Of a stretch of 12,010 nucleotides of DNA, positions 1 to 5,449 are shown in pieces (the stretch's first letter is position 1; every line of letters starts with the position of its first letter). The position numbers were made by a program, and so were the translations under genes. The DNA is from Candidatus Aenigmatarchaeota archaeon (GTDB taxonomy: Archaea; Aenigmatarchaeota; Aenigmatarchaeia; GW2011-AR5; WALA01): NCBI GenBank assembly GCA_015523085.1, contig WALA01000042.1, positions 1 to 12,010 of the forward strand, read 5' to 3'. The notes beneath the pieces are model-generated. The model made no database searches. It saw only the letters and a list, made by a program, of their open reading frames with translations, and was not told the origin of the DNA.

Positions 1-437
1 AGAAAGAAAAGAGCAAGCATATAATATTTGGATATCTACAAATAGGAAAAATATTGAAGGTTATAAACTCGTCTCCATTTAAGTATCCAGAATGGATGAG
101 ATATCATCCACACTTTAATCCAAAAAGAATGAAATCAACGAGCAACACGATATATATTGCAAGAAAATACTTATCATGGAATAAAAATCTTCCCGGTGCT
201 GGTGTTTTTCGATATTCAAGAGAATTGGTATTGACTAAAGAAGGGTGCAGTAGATCTATTTGGAAATTACCAAATTTTTTTAAAGATGTTGAAATATCCT
301 ATCACTCAAAAAAATCGTGGAGAAGAGATGACTCATTCAAATCAACGTCAAGAGGTCAAGAGTTTGTCATTCATGCAAACAGAAAGATAGAAAATTGGGC
401 AAGAAATATCATTGAAAATAATTTTTTAGATATATAA
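1..437 (+). CDS. Nmad3-like protein, C-terminal part (5' end outside the window)
   Basis: The reading frame is open from base 3, so the gene continues to the left; the TTG at 54 is internal because residues encoded before it already fit the family. About 144 residues are visible. Counting from base 3, recognisable blocks are HIIFGYLQIG (6-15), HPH (35-37), NTIYIA (48-53), LPGAGVF (63-69), SRSIWKLP (83-90), a SYH (99-101) and an RGQEFV block near 116-121. From memory these match the C-terminal half of the Nmad3 (nucleotide modification associated domain 3) family, described from genomic association with DNA base modification systems; its chemistry is not established to my knowledge. The gene is clearly more A/T-rich, with AAA/ATA/TTT-type codons, than everything to its right, which suggests horizontal acquisition. 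The family call is by motif recall and not by search. Confidence 0.6.
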   Translation, partial: KEKSKHIIFGYLQIGKILKVINSSPFKYPEWMRYHPHFNPKRMKSTSNTIYIARKYLSWNKNLPGAGVFRYSRELVLTKEGCSRSIWKLPNFFKDVEISYHSKKSWRRDDSFKSTSRGQEFVIHANRKIENWARNIIENNFLDI

Positions 438-471
438 TCTGTCACTAACTTACTTTCGCAAATATCAAAAA

Positions 472-480
472 CTATTTATT
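472..480 (+). promoter_or_regulatory. TATA-like box of the antiporter gene, probable leaderless start
   Basis: The sequence CTATTTATT is followed by ACA and is centred about 26 bp before the ATG at 502. Archaeal transcription usually starts about 25 bp after the TATA centre, so the mRNA would begin at or next to the start codon. In agreement, no GGAGG or GGTGAT Shine-Dalgarno sequence is present before 502, whereas nearly every other gene in the window has one. Confidence 0.5.
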
Positions 481-501
481 ACATTCAACCGAATTATAAT
501 T

Positions 502-1644
502 ATGTCTGTTGCTGTTATAATTTTCGGACTCGGAATAATACTCCTGTTTGGTGTCGTGGCGAAATTCATCTTCGAGAAAACCGGCATACCGGACGTCCTT
601 TCCCTCGTGGTGATAGGAATTCTTCTCAGCGTGACGCATTCTGTGCGCCTTGCATCAATAAAAGAATTCGCCCCGCTGTTCACATCCCTGGCGCTGGCAA
701 TAATTCTTTTTGACGGAGCTCTGACACTGGACATAAAATCGTTGATAAAGGACGTTCCGAAGGGCGTTCTGATAACAATCGTCAACTTCGTCGTTTCCGT
801 GTCGATAATAAGCGTCATACTCATATTTTACGGATTTGACCTTGCAACGAGTCTCTTCGTTGGGTTCGCCCTCGGAGGGGTGTCGTCATCGTTTGCCATC
901 CCTGTCCTTATGGGAATGCACGCGCGGAAGGACTCGTTCTCGCTCCTGACGATAGAATCATCGCTCACGGACATTTTGTGCATAGTTTTCGCCATATCAA
1001 CTTTGGAATTCATGGGAAGCGGAACGTCCGCAAGCGCAATAATAATACGACTCATATCCCTGTTTGGAATATCATCCGTCGTTGGCATCGGGGCCGGGAT
1101 AATTTGGCTCGTGCTGATGAACAAGTTCGACGTCGGAAACAAGAAGATAGACACGCTTGCCGTTCTGCTCATCGTATACTCGACAACCGAGTTCTTTGGA
1201 GGAAACGGCGCATTGGCATCCCTGTTCTTCGGGCTTGCGCTGAAAAACACGTACATAATGTCCCTGAAGTTCAGGAGCGACTCGTTTTACGATGAGATAA
1301 CGTTCATAATAAAGACGTTCTTCTTCGTTTACATAGGAATTATGATAAGGTACGACTTGTTTTCAATAATCATAGGGACGATAATTTCCGTGGCGCTCAT
1401 GATAGCACGCGGAGCGCTTCCGCAGACACTCGGGCTCGACAGCATCGAGAAGCGGGACGTCGGATCCATATTCGGGCGTGGCGTAGCCGCAGCCGTCCTT
1501 GCACAAGTTGCAGTCGAGGCCGGCGTGCCGAGCTCAGTCGAGAATATAATCTACGTCGTCATAATAGAAACGGTTTTGCTGAGCTCGGTGAAAATTGCAA
1601 TGACAAGAAAGAAAAAAGTTTCTTATCCAAAAATAGCCGGTTGA
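502..1644 (+). CDS. Cation/proton antiporter (CPA superfamily, NhaP/Kef-like)
   Basis: This 380-residue protein is almost entirely hydrophobic segments separated by short polar loops, as expected for an inner-membrane monovalent cation:proton antiporter with about 11-13 helices. The family pattern is visible: a first helix pair ending near KTGIPDVL, an FDGALTLD block around residue 75, ESSLTD at 152-157, GGNGALASLFFGLAL near 235-250, and a GRGVAAAVLAQ block in the last third resembling the conserved Arg-containing helix of CPA1 proteins. In well-studied members the 152-157 helix carries the ion-binding ND or DD pair; here D157 is kept but the preceding residue is T156. The length is close to the transport domain alone, with no TrkA or other cytosolic domain. 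It begins at ATG 502 with a leaderless-type promoter and ends abutting the opposite-strand stop of aMBF1. Family is fairly sure; ion (Na+ or K+) is unknown. Confidence 0.85.
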   Translation: MSVAVIIFGLGIILLFGVVAKFIFEKTGIPDVLSLVVIGILLSVTHSVRLASIKEFAPLFTSLALAIILFDGALTLDIKSLIKDVPKGVLITIVNFVVSVSIISVILIFYGFDLATSLFVGFALGGVSSSFAIPVLMGMHARKDSFSLLTIESSLTDILCIVFAISTLEFMGSGTSASAIIIRLISLFGISSVVGIGAGIIWLVLMNKFDVGNKKIDTLAVLLIVYSTTEFFGGNGALASLFFGLALKNTYIMSLKFRSDSFYDEITFIIKTFFFVYIGIMIRYDLFSIIIGTIISVALMIARGALPQTLGLDSIEKRDVGSIFGRGVAAAVLAQVAVEAGVPSSVENIIYVVIIETVLLSSVKIAMTRKKKVSYPKIAG

Positions 1645-2205
1645 TCACTGCTTCTTTTTCTTCACGACTATGTTTGCTATGTCCCCTATCGTGAGCTGCG
1701 GCGCCGGCTTTGACTTGACTTCAACGTCGTCGTACTGCTCGTCCGGTATGCCGTTCCTGACTTTCATCTTTTTCTTTCGTTTCTTCTTTGGCTTCTTCTG
1801 CGCGACATCGTGTATCGTCTTTGGCGTCTTCTCTGGCTTCTTTATTATTTGAACGCCGAGAACGTGCTCAACGCGCTTCGCGATTTCCATGGTCGGCTTT
1901 GCCTCTCCCTTCTCTATCCTTTCCCAGAACGAGAGTTTCACGCCGAGCTTCTTGGCAAGTTGCTCCCGTGTGTACTTGAGGAGCTCCCTCGCCGAAACTA
2001 TCTTCTTCGCGTACTCCGGGTCGAGCTCCGATTCGTCTATCTCTTCGCCGCCTTCTATGAGCTTTCGTCGGCGCACGAACTTCCTTGGTTTGTCCAAGCG
2101 CTTCCCGAGCTTTGCGCATTCACGACAAACGTTGAGAACTACGCCATCAATTTCGACCTTGTAGAGTCGCTTTACTTCTGCACCACAGATTTCGCATTCA
2201 GGCAT
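1645..2205 (-). CDS. Archaeal multiprotein bridging factor 1 (aMBF1), zinc ribbon + HTH
   Basis: The 186-residue protein starts with a four-cysteine zinc ribbon (C4, C7, C27, C30), followed by a basic linker and a Cro/XRE-type helix-turn-helix at about 65-120 (ARELLKYTREQLAKKLGV, then SFWERIEKGEAKPT). This order is typical of archaeal MBF1, the homologue of the eukaryotic coactivator that bridges TBP and activators; in archaea it has also been linked to the ribosome. The end, APQLTIGDIANIV followed by lysines, matches the usual archaeal C-terminal signature. Between HTH and this tail lies a strongly basic stretch (about 136-149) that makes the protein somewhat longer than common homologues. 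The ATG at 2205 is supported by GTGAT three bases upstream and by the zinc ribbon beginning directly after it. It is convergent with the antiporter, with no intervening base. Confidence 0.9.
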   Translation of the reverse strand: MPECEICGAEVKRLYKVEIDGVVLNVCRECAKLGKRLDKPRKFVRRRKLIEGGEEIDESELDPEYAKKIVSARELLKYTREQLAKKLGVKLSFWERIEKGEAKPTMEIAKRVEHVLGVQIIKKPEKTPKTIHDVAQKKPKKKRKKKMKVRNGIPDEQYDDVEVKSKPAPQLTIGDIANIVVKKKKQ

Positions 2206-2208
2206 GAA

Positions 2209-2233
2209 ATCACTGTCTCCAACAAATTATAAC
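2209..2233 (-). promoter_or_regulatory. aMBF1 promoter: TATA-like box and GTGAT ribosome-binding site
   Basis: On the minus strand GTTATAAT (2226-2233) is centred about 25 bp before the ATG at 2205, and a second A/T-rich candidate, TATTAATT, lies a little further up (about 2237-2244). GTGAT at 2209-2213 is separated from ATG by TTC and is complementary to the 16S anti-Shine-Dalgarno core. The exact start site cannot be decided: the near box predicts an almost leaderless mRNA, the far box a short leader that includes GTGAT. Confidence 0.45.
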
Positions 2234-2436
2234 AAAATTAATATACCGTTATGTTTTTAAATGTTTAATTATTCGCGTGCAGTGTGCGCATTATTTTTTT
2301 CAAAATCACAGAGATTAACATTTGACATCACTCACCCTTTAGAATTCAATCTTTCGCGTCTTGCATTTTACGTCCATCAACGTAATTGAAAAATTTTCGC
2401 AGAACTGTCAAAACTCGAAAAATCTTTTTCCCTTTC

Positions 2437-2464
2437 GAAAATATATTTCACAAAATATATTTTC
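2437..2464. repeat. Perfect 12-bp inverted repeat upstream of the nrdD TATA box
   Basis: The arms GAAAATATATTT (2437-2448) and AAATATATTTTC (2453-2464) are exact reverse complements around the 4-base spacer CACA. The repeat ends about 15 bp before the TATA-like box at 2479-2486. Its position suits an upstream regulator or basal-factor site. Because it is all A/T apart from the ends, low-complexity chance is a real alternative. Confidence 0.5.
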
Positions 2465-2478
2465 AATTTTCGTAAATC

Positions 2479-2486
2479 AATATAAA
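2479..2486 (+). promoter_or_regulatory. Candidate TATA box of the nrdDG operon
   Basis: AATATAAA lies about 103 bp before the nrdD start, predicting transcription from about 2505-2510 and a leader of roughly 75-80 nt. A leadered mRNA agrees with the strong Shine-Dalgarno sequence at 2574-2580. If this is the promoter, the two NrdR-box-like sites would lie just downstream of the start site. A competing possibility is that the A/T core of the first palindrome (centre 2520) is itself the TATA element. Confidence 0.45.
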
Positions 2487-2512
2487 GGAGCTCGGTATAC
2501 ATATGTCATAAA

Positions 2513-2559
2513 GCACAATATATTGTGTTCGTCATTTGTTAAATGCGCATATATTGTGC
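2513..2559. promoter_or_regulatory. Tandem NrdR-box-like sites before nrdD
   Basis: Site 1 (2513-2528, GCACAATATATTGTGT) contains a perfect 14-bp palindrome at 2514-2527 and agrees with the bacterial NrdR-box consensus acaCwAtATaTwGtgt at every position but the first. Site 2 (2544-2559, TGCGCATATATTGTGC) keeps the right half, ATATATTGTG, with a degenerate left half. The two are offset by exactly 31 bp, the three-helical-turn spacing typical of NrdR box pairs. They lie directly upstream of a ribonucleotide reductase operon, the expected NrdR target. Bases 2510-2523 and 2549-2562 also form an exact 14-bp inverted repeat. No nrdR gene is present in this window, so the regulator is inferred. Confidence 0.65.
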
Positions 2560-2573
2560 TTTGCTTTATTACC

Positions 2574-2580
2574 GGAGGGG
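2574..2580 (+). promoter_or_regulatory. Strong Shine-Dalgarno sequence deciding the nrdD start
   Basis: GGAGGGG is followed by TGTAC and then ATG at 2586. It is the best match to the anti-Shine-Dalgarno in this region and selects 2586 over the longer open frame from 2361. Confidence 0.8.
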
Positions 2581-2585
2581 TGTAC

Positions 2586-4694
2586 ATGGAGAAGATTAAG
2601 AAGAGAGATGGAAGAATCGTTCCTTTTGACAAGAGCAAAATCACGAACGCCATTTTCAAGGCGGCGAAGTCCGTTGGCGGAAGCGACCGTGAACTCGCCG
2701 AGAAGCTCGCGGACAAGGTCGTTGACATCCTCGAGAAAAAGTACGACGGCCACGCAATACCGACGGTTGAGGACGTCCAGGACGTCGTGGAGAAAGTTCT
2801 CATCGAGGAAGGCCACGCAAAGACCGCGAAGGCGTACATACTTTACAGGGACCAGCACGCCAAGATGAGAGAGTTCAACATAAATGAAGAGGTCAAGCTT
2901 ATTGATAATTATTTGCAGGAGTTGGACTGGCAGGTCAAGGAGAACAGCAACATGACTTACTCGCTTCAAGGTCTCAACAACTACATCGCAAACGAGATAA
3001 CAAAGAAGTACTGGCTCAACAAAATCTACCCGGCCGAAATAAGGAACGCTTACCTCCGGGGCGACATGCACATTCACGATCTCGGACTCCTGTCCGTTTA
3101 CTGCGTCGGATGGGACCTTTTTGATCTCCTCCTCACTGGATTCACGGGCGTTCCTGGCAAGACGCAGAGCAAGCCGGCAAAGCACTTCAGGAGCGCTCTC
3201 GGCCAGATAGTCAACTTCTTCTACACGTTGCAGGGAGAGGCGGCCGGAGCTCAGGCATTCAGCAACTTCGACACGCTTCTGGCGCCGTTCATAAGATACG
3301 ACCACTTGTCCTACAAGGAAGTCAAGCAGGCGCTTCAGGAGTTCGTGTTCAACATGAACATACCGACAAGGGTTGGATTCCAAACTCCGTTCACGAACAT
3401 AACGCTCGACTTGAACGTTCCAAGCTATTACAAGGACAAGGGAGTCGTGATAGGCGGTGAAATTCAGGACGCAACGTACGGCGAGTTCCAGGAAGAGATG
3501 AACATGCTCAACCGCGCATTCTTCGAGGTCATGACGGAAGGAGATGCGAAGGGCCGCGTGTTCACGTTCCCGATACCGACGTACAACATAACGAAGGACT
3601 TTGACTGGAACAACCCCGTTCTCGAAGGTCTCTGGCAGATGACTGCAAAGTACGGCATACCTTACTTTTCGAACTTCGTCAACTCGGACATGAATCCGGA
3701 AGACGCGCGTTCCATGTGTTGCAGACTCCGACTCGACAACAGGGAGCTCAGAAAACGAGGTGGCGGACTTTTCGGCTCAAACCCACTGACGGGTTCCATA
3801 GGCGTCGTAACCATAAACATGCCGAGAATAGGATACCTGTCCAAGAACGAGGACGAGTTCTTCGAACGACTTGAGCACTTGATGGAGCTCGCCAAGGAAA
3901 GCCTCGAAATCAAGAGAAAGGTCCTTGAAAACCTCACGGAGCGCGGACTCTATCCGTACTCGAAATTCTACCTGCGCTCAATCAAGCAGGCGTTCGGTGA
4001 GTACTGGAAGAACCACTTCTCAACAATCGGACTCATAGGAATGAACGAGGCGTGCCTCAACTTGTTCGGTGAGAACATTGCGACAAAGAAAGGTCAGGAA
4101 TTCACGAAGAGGGTTATGGACTTCATGCGCGACAAGCTCAAGCAGTTCCAGGAAGAGACGGGAAACAACTACAACCTTGAAGCAACGCCGGCGGAAGGAA
4201 CATCGTACAGGCTCGCGAGAATGGACAAGGAGCGCTACCCCGACATAATCGTCGCAAACGAAGATGAATACAGAAATGGCGCAGAGCCGTTTTACACGAA
4301 CTCAACTCAGCTTCCTGTGAACTACACGGAAGACGTCTTCGAGGCGCTTGACCTCCAGGACGAGATACAGTCAAAGTACACCGGTGGTACTGTGCTCCAC
4401 ATTTTCGCCGGTGAGCGCGTGAACAACCCAGAGGCCATAAAGGCGCTCGTGAAGAAAATCTGCGACAACTACCACTTGCCTTACTTCACGTTCACACCGA
4501 CGTTCAGCATCTGTCCGACGCACGGGTACATAGCAGGGGAGCACTACACATGTCCTAAATGCGGTGCGAAGACGGAAGTGTATTCGAGAGTCGTCGGATA
4601 CCTCAGGCCGGTCTCACAGTGGAACAAAGGAAAGGCAGAGGAGTTCAAGCTAAGGAAGACGTTTGAGATCAAGGAGGGTCCGATAGAATGCTGA
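2586..4694 (+). CDS. nrdD: Anaerobic (class III) ribonucleoside-triphosphate reductase NrdD
   Basis: This 702-residue enzyme reduces ribonucleoside triphosphates to deoxyribonucleotides using a glycyl radical. Residues 1-95 form an ATP-cone allosteric domain (KKRDGRIVPFDKSKI at the start). The catalytic barrel follows, with C173 in MHIHDLG...YCVGWDL and the Cys pair C378-C379 in SMCCRLRLDNREL, the conserved active-site cysteine region. The C-terminal zinc site has C643-x2-H646 and C656-x2-C659, followed by the glycyl-radical loop SRVVGYLRP with G671 as the predicted radical glycine. All features expected of an active enzyme are present. The start at ATG 2586 follows GGAGGGG and places the ATP-cone at the N-terminus. 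It overlaps nrdG by 7 nt, indicating translational coupling, and is preceded by NrdR-box-like operators. Being oxygen-sensitive, it implies anaerobic growth. Confidence 0.96.
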   Translation: MEKIKKRDGRIVPFDKSKITNAIFKAAKSVGGSDRELAEKLADKVVDILEKKYDGHAIPTVEDVQDVVEKVLIEEGHAKTAKAYILYRDQHAKMREFNINEEVKLIDNYLQELDWQVKENSNMTYSLQGLNNYIANEITKKYWLNKIYPAEIRNAYLRGDMHIHDLGLLSVYCVGWDLFDLLLTGFTGVPGKTQSKPAKHFRSALGQIVNFFYTLQGEAAGAQAFSNFDTLLAPFIRYDHLSYKEVKQALQEFVFNMNIPTRVGFQTPFTNITLDLNVPSYYKDKGVVIGGEIQDATYGEFQEEMNMLNRAFFEVMTEGDAKGRVFTFPIPTYNITKDFDWNNPVLEGLWQMTAKYGIPYFSNFVNSDMNPEDARSMCCRLRLDNRELRKRGGGLFGSNPLTGSIGVVTINMPRIGYLSKNEDEFFERLEHLMELAKESLEIKRKVLENLTERGLYPYSKFYLRSIKQAFGEYWKNHFSTIGLIGMNEACLNLFGENIATKKGQEFTKRVMDFMRDKLKQFQEETGNNYNLEATPAEGTSYRLARMDKERYPDIIVANEDEYRNGAEPFYTNSTQLPVNYTEDVFEALDLQDEIQSKYTGGTVLHIFAGERVNNPEAIKALVKKICDNYHLPYFTFTPTFSICPTHGYIAGEHYTCPKCGAKTEVYSRVVGYLRPVSQWNKGKAEEFKLRKTFEIKEGPIEC

Positions 4695-5371
4695 TCGGGG
4701 GCTTCCAGAAGTTTTCACTGATAGACTATCCGGGAAAGATATCCGCCATCGTCTTCACGCAGGGGTGCAACTTCCGCTGCCCCTACTGCCACAACCCGGA
4801 GCTCGTCAACGTGACGACAAAGCCGATGGACGTGTGGGAGATACTTTCTTTCCTGGAAACGAGGAAGGGAAAGCTAGACGCAGTGGAGATAACTGGCGGA
4901 GAGCCCACGCTTCAGAAGGACCTTGTCGACTTTGCGAGGAAGATAAAGGAAATGGGATTCCTTTTGAAGCTCGACTCGAATGGAACGAACCCGGACGTCC
5001 TGAGAACGCTCTTGAACGAAGGCCTCGTCGATTACATAGCAATGGACGTAAAGGCGCCATTGGAGAAGTACAAGGATGTCGTGCGAGTTGATGTTGACGT
5101 CAGCAAGATAAGGGAAAGCATAGACCTCATAAAAAACAATGCGCCGGACTACGAGTTCAGAACGACCATAGTGAAATCGCTTCTCAGTAAGGAGGACATA
5201 GAGGAAATAGCAAAGACAATCGAGGGCTCGAAGATTTACGTCCTTCAGAAGTTCATACCATCGAAGACGCTTGACCCGGAGTTCATACACGAGGAAACGT
5301 ACAGCGATGAGGAGCTCACCGAGCTTGCAAAAAAGCTCGAGAAATACGTCGGCAAGTGCATCGTAAGGTAA
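4688..5371 (+). CDS. nrdG: Anaerobic ribonucleotide reductase activating protein NrdG (radical SAM)
   Basis: This 227-residue protein has the radical-SAM cluster motif C27-x3-C31-x2-C34 (QGCNFRCPYCHNPEL) near the N-terminus, the SAM-contacting GGEPTL block at about 75-80, and the SLIDYPGK lead-in typical of the NrdG/pyruvate formate-lyase-activase group. It would cleave S-adenosylmethionine and put the radical on the NrdD glycine. The gene starts inside the end of nrdD (ATGCTGA overlap), with GGAGGG at 4673-4678 as ribosome-binding site, so the two proteins are made together. No extra ferredoxin-like Cys clusters are seen, unlike pyruvate formate-lyase activases that carry additional iron-sulfur clusters. 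Its length is in the range of the longer archaeal/Thermotoga-type activases rather than the roughly 155-residue E. coli form. Confidence 0.92.
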   Translation: MLIGGFQKFSLIDYPGKISAIVFTQGCNFRCPYCHNPELVNVTTKPMDVWEILSFLETRKGKLDAVEITGGEPTLQKDLVDFARKIKEMGFLLKLDSNGTNPDVLRTLLNEGLVDYIAMDVKAPLEKYKDVVRVDVDVSKIRESIDLIKNNAPDYEFRTTIVKSLLSKEDIEEIAKTIEGSKIYVLQKFIPSKTLDPEFIHEETYSDEELTELAKKLEKYVGKCIVR

Positions 5372-5373
5372 AT

Positions 5374-5400
5374 TCCTCTTTATTTCTTTTTAACATTTTA
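5374..5400 (+). terminator. T-rich transcription end after nrdG
   Basis: Just after the nrdG stop the plus strand carries repeated T runs (CTCTTTATTTCTTTTT and then ATTTT). Archaeal RNA polymerase commonly ends on such oligo-T tracts without a hairpin. It separates nrdDG from ileS, which appears to have its own promoter in the remaining 50 bp. Confidence 0.45.
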
Positions 5401-5447
5401 AAGATTTCTTCATAAGTTAAGTAAGTAATAATATAGCGTGGTGTGAT
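5396..5447 (+). promoter_or_regulatory. ileS promoter region and GTGAT ribosome-binding site
   Basis: The short gap before ileS holds TTTTAAAG (5396-5403) and AATAATATAG (5426-5435) as alternative TATA-like boxes. GTGAT at 5443-5447 lies two bases before the ATG at 5450, part of GGTGTGAT. The first box would give a leader of about 25 nt that contains this site; the second would give an almost leaderless mRNA. Confidence 0.4.
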
Positions 5448-5449
5448 GC

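Larger units (their letters stand above)
2206..2585. other. 380-bp A/T-rich divergent regulatory region between aMBF1 and nrdD
   Basis: No convincing gene is seen here. An open frame in phase with nrdD reaches back to 2361, but its 75 extra residues do not resemble the NrdD N-terminus, and the real start at 2586 has a strong ribosome-binding site. The region contains the aMBF1 promoter at its left end, the nrdD promoter at its right end, and several short dyads of the form GAAAA...TTTTC (2388-2398 and 2437-2464). The bases 2250-2436 between the two promoters hold no recognisable element beyond A/T-rich runs. Confidence 0.6.

Noticed and set aside
54..437. TTG at 54 as the true start of the left-edge gene
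   Set aside because: The frame is open to the window edge and the HIIFGYLQIG block encoded before it belongs to the same family pattern.
2361..2585. A 75-residue N-terminal extension of NrdD in the same open frame
   Set aside because: The NrdD ATP-cone begins exactly at 2586 after a strong GGAGGGG site, the extension has no family resemblance, and the stretch contains the promoter and operator elements.
2532..3383. Long minus-strand open frame (283 codons) opposite nrdD
   Set aside because: It lies wholly against the well-supported nrdD coding strand and its regulatory region, has no recognisable domain, and is explained by codon bias of the real gene.
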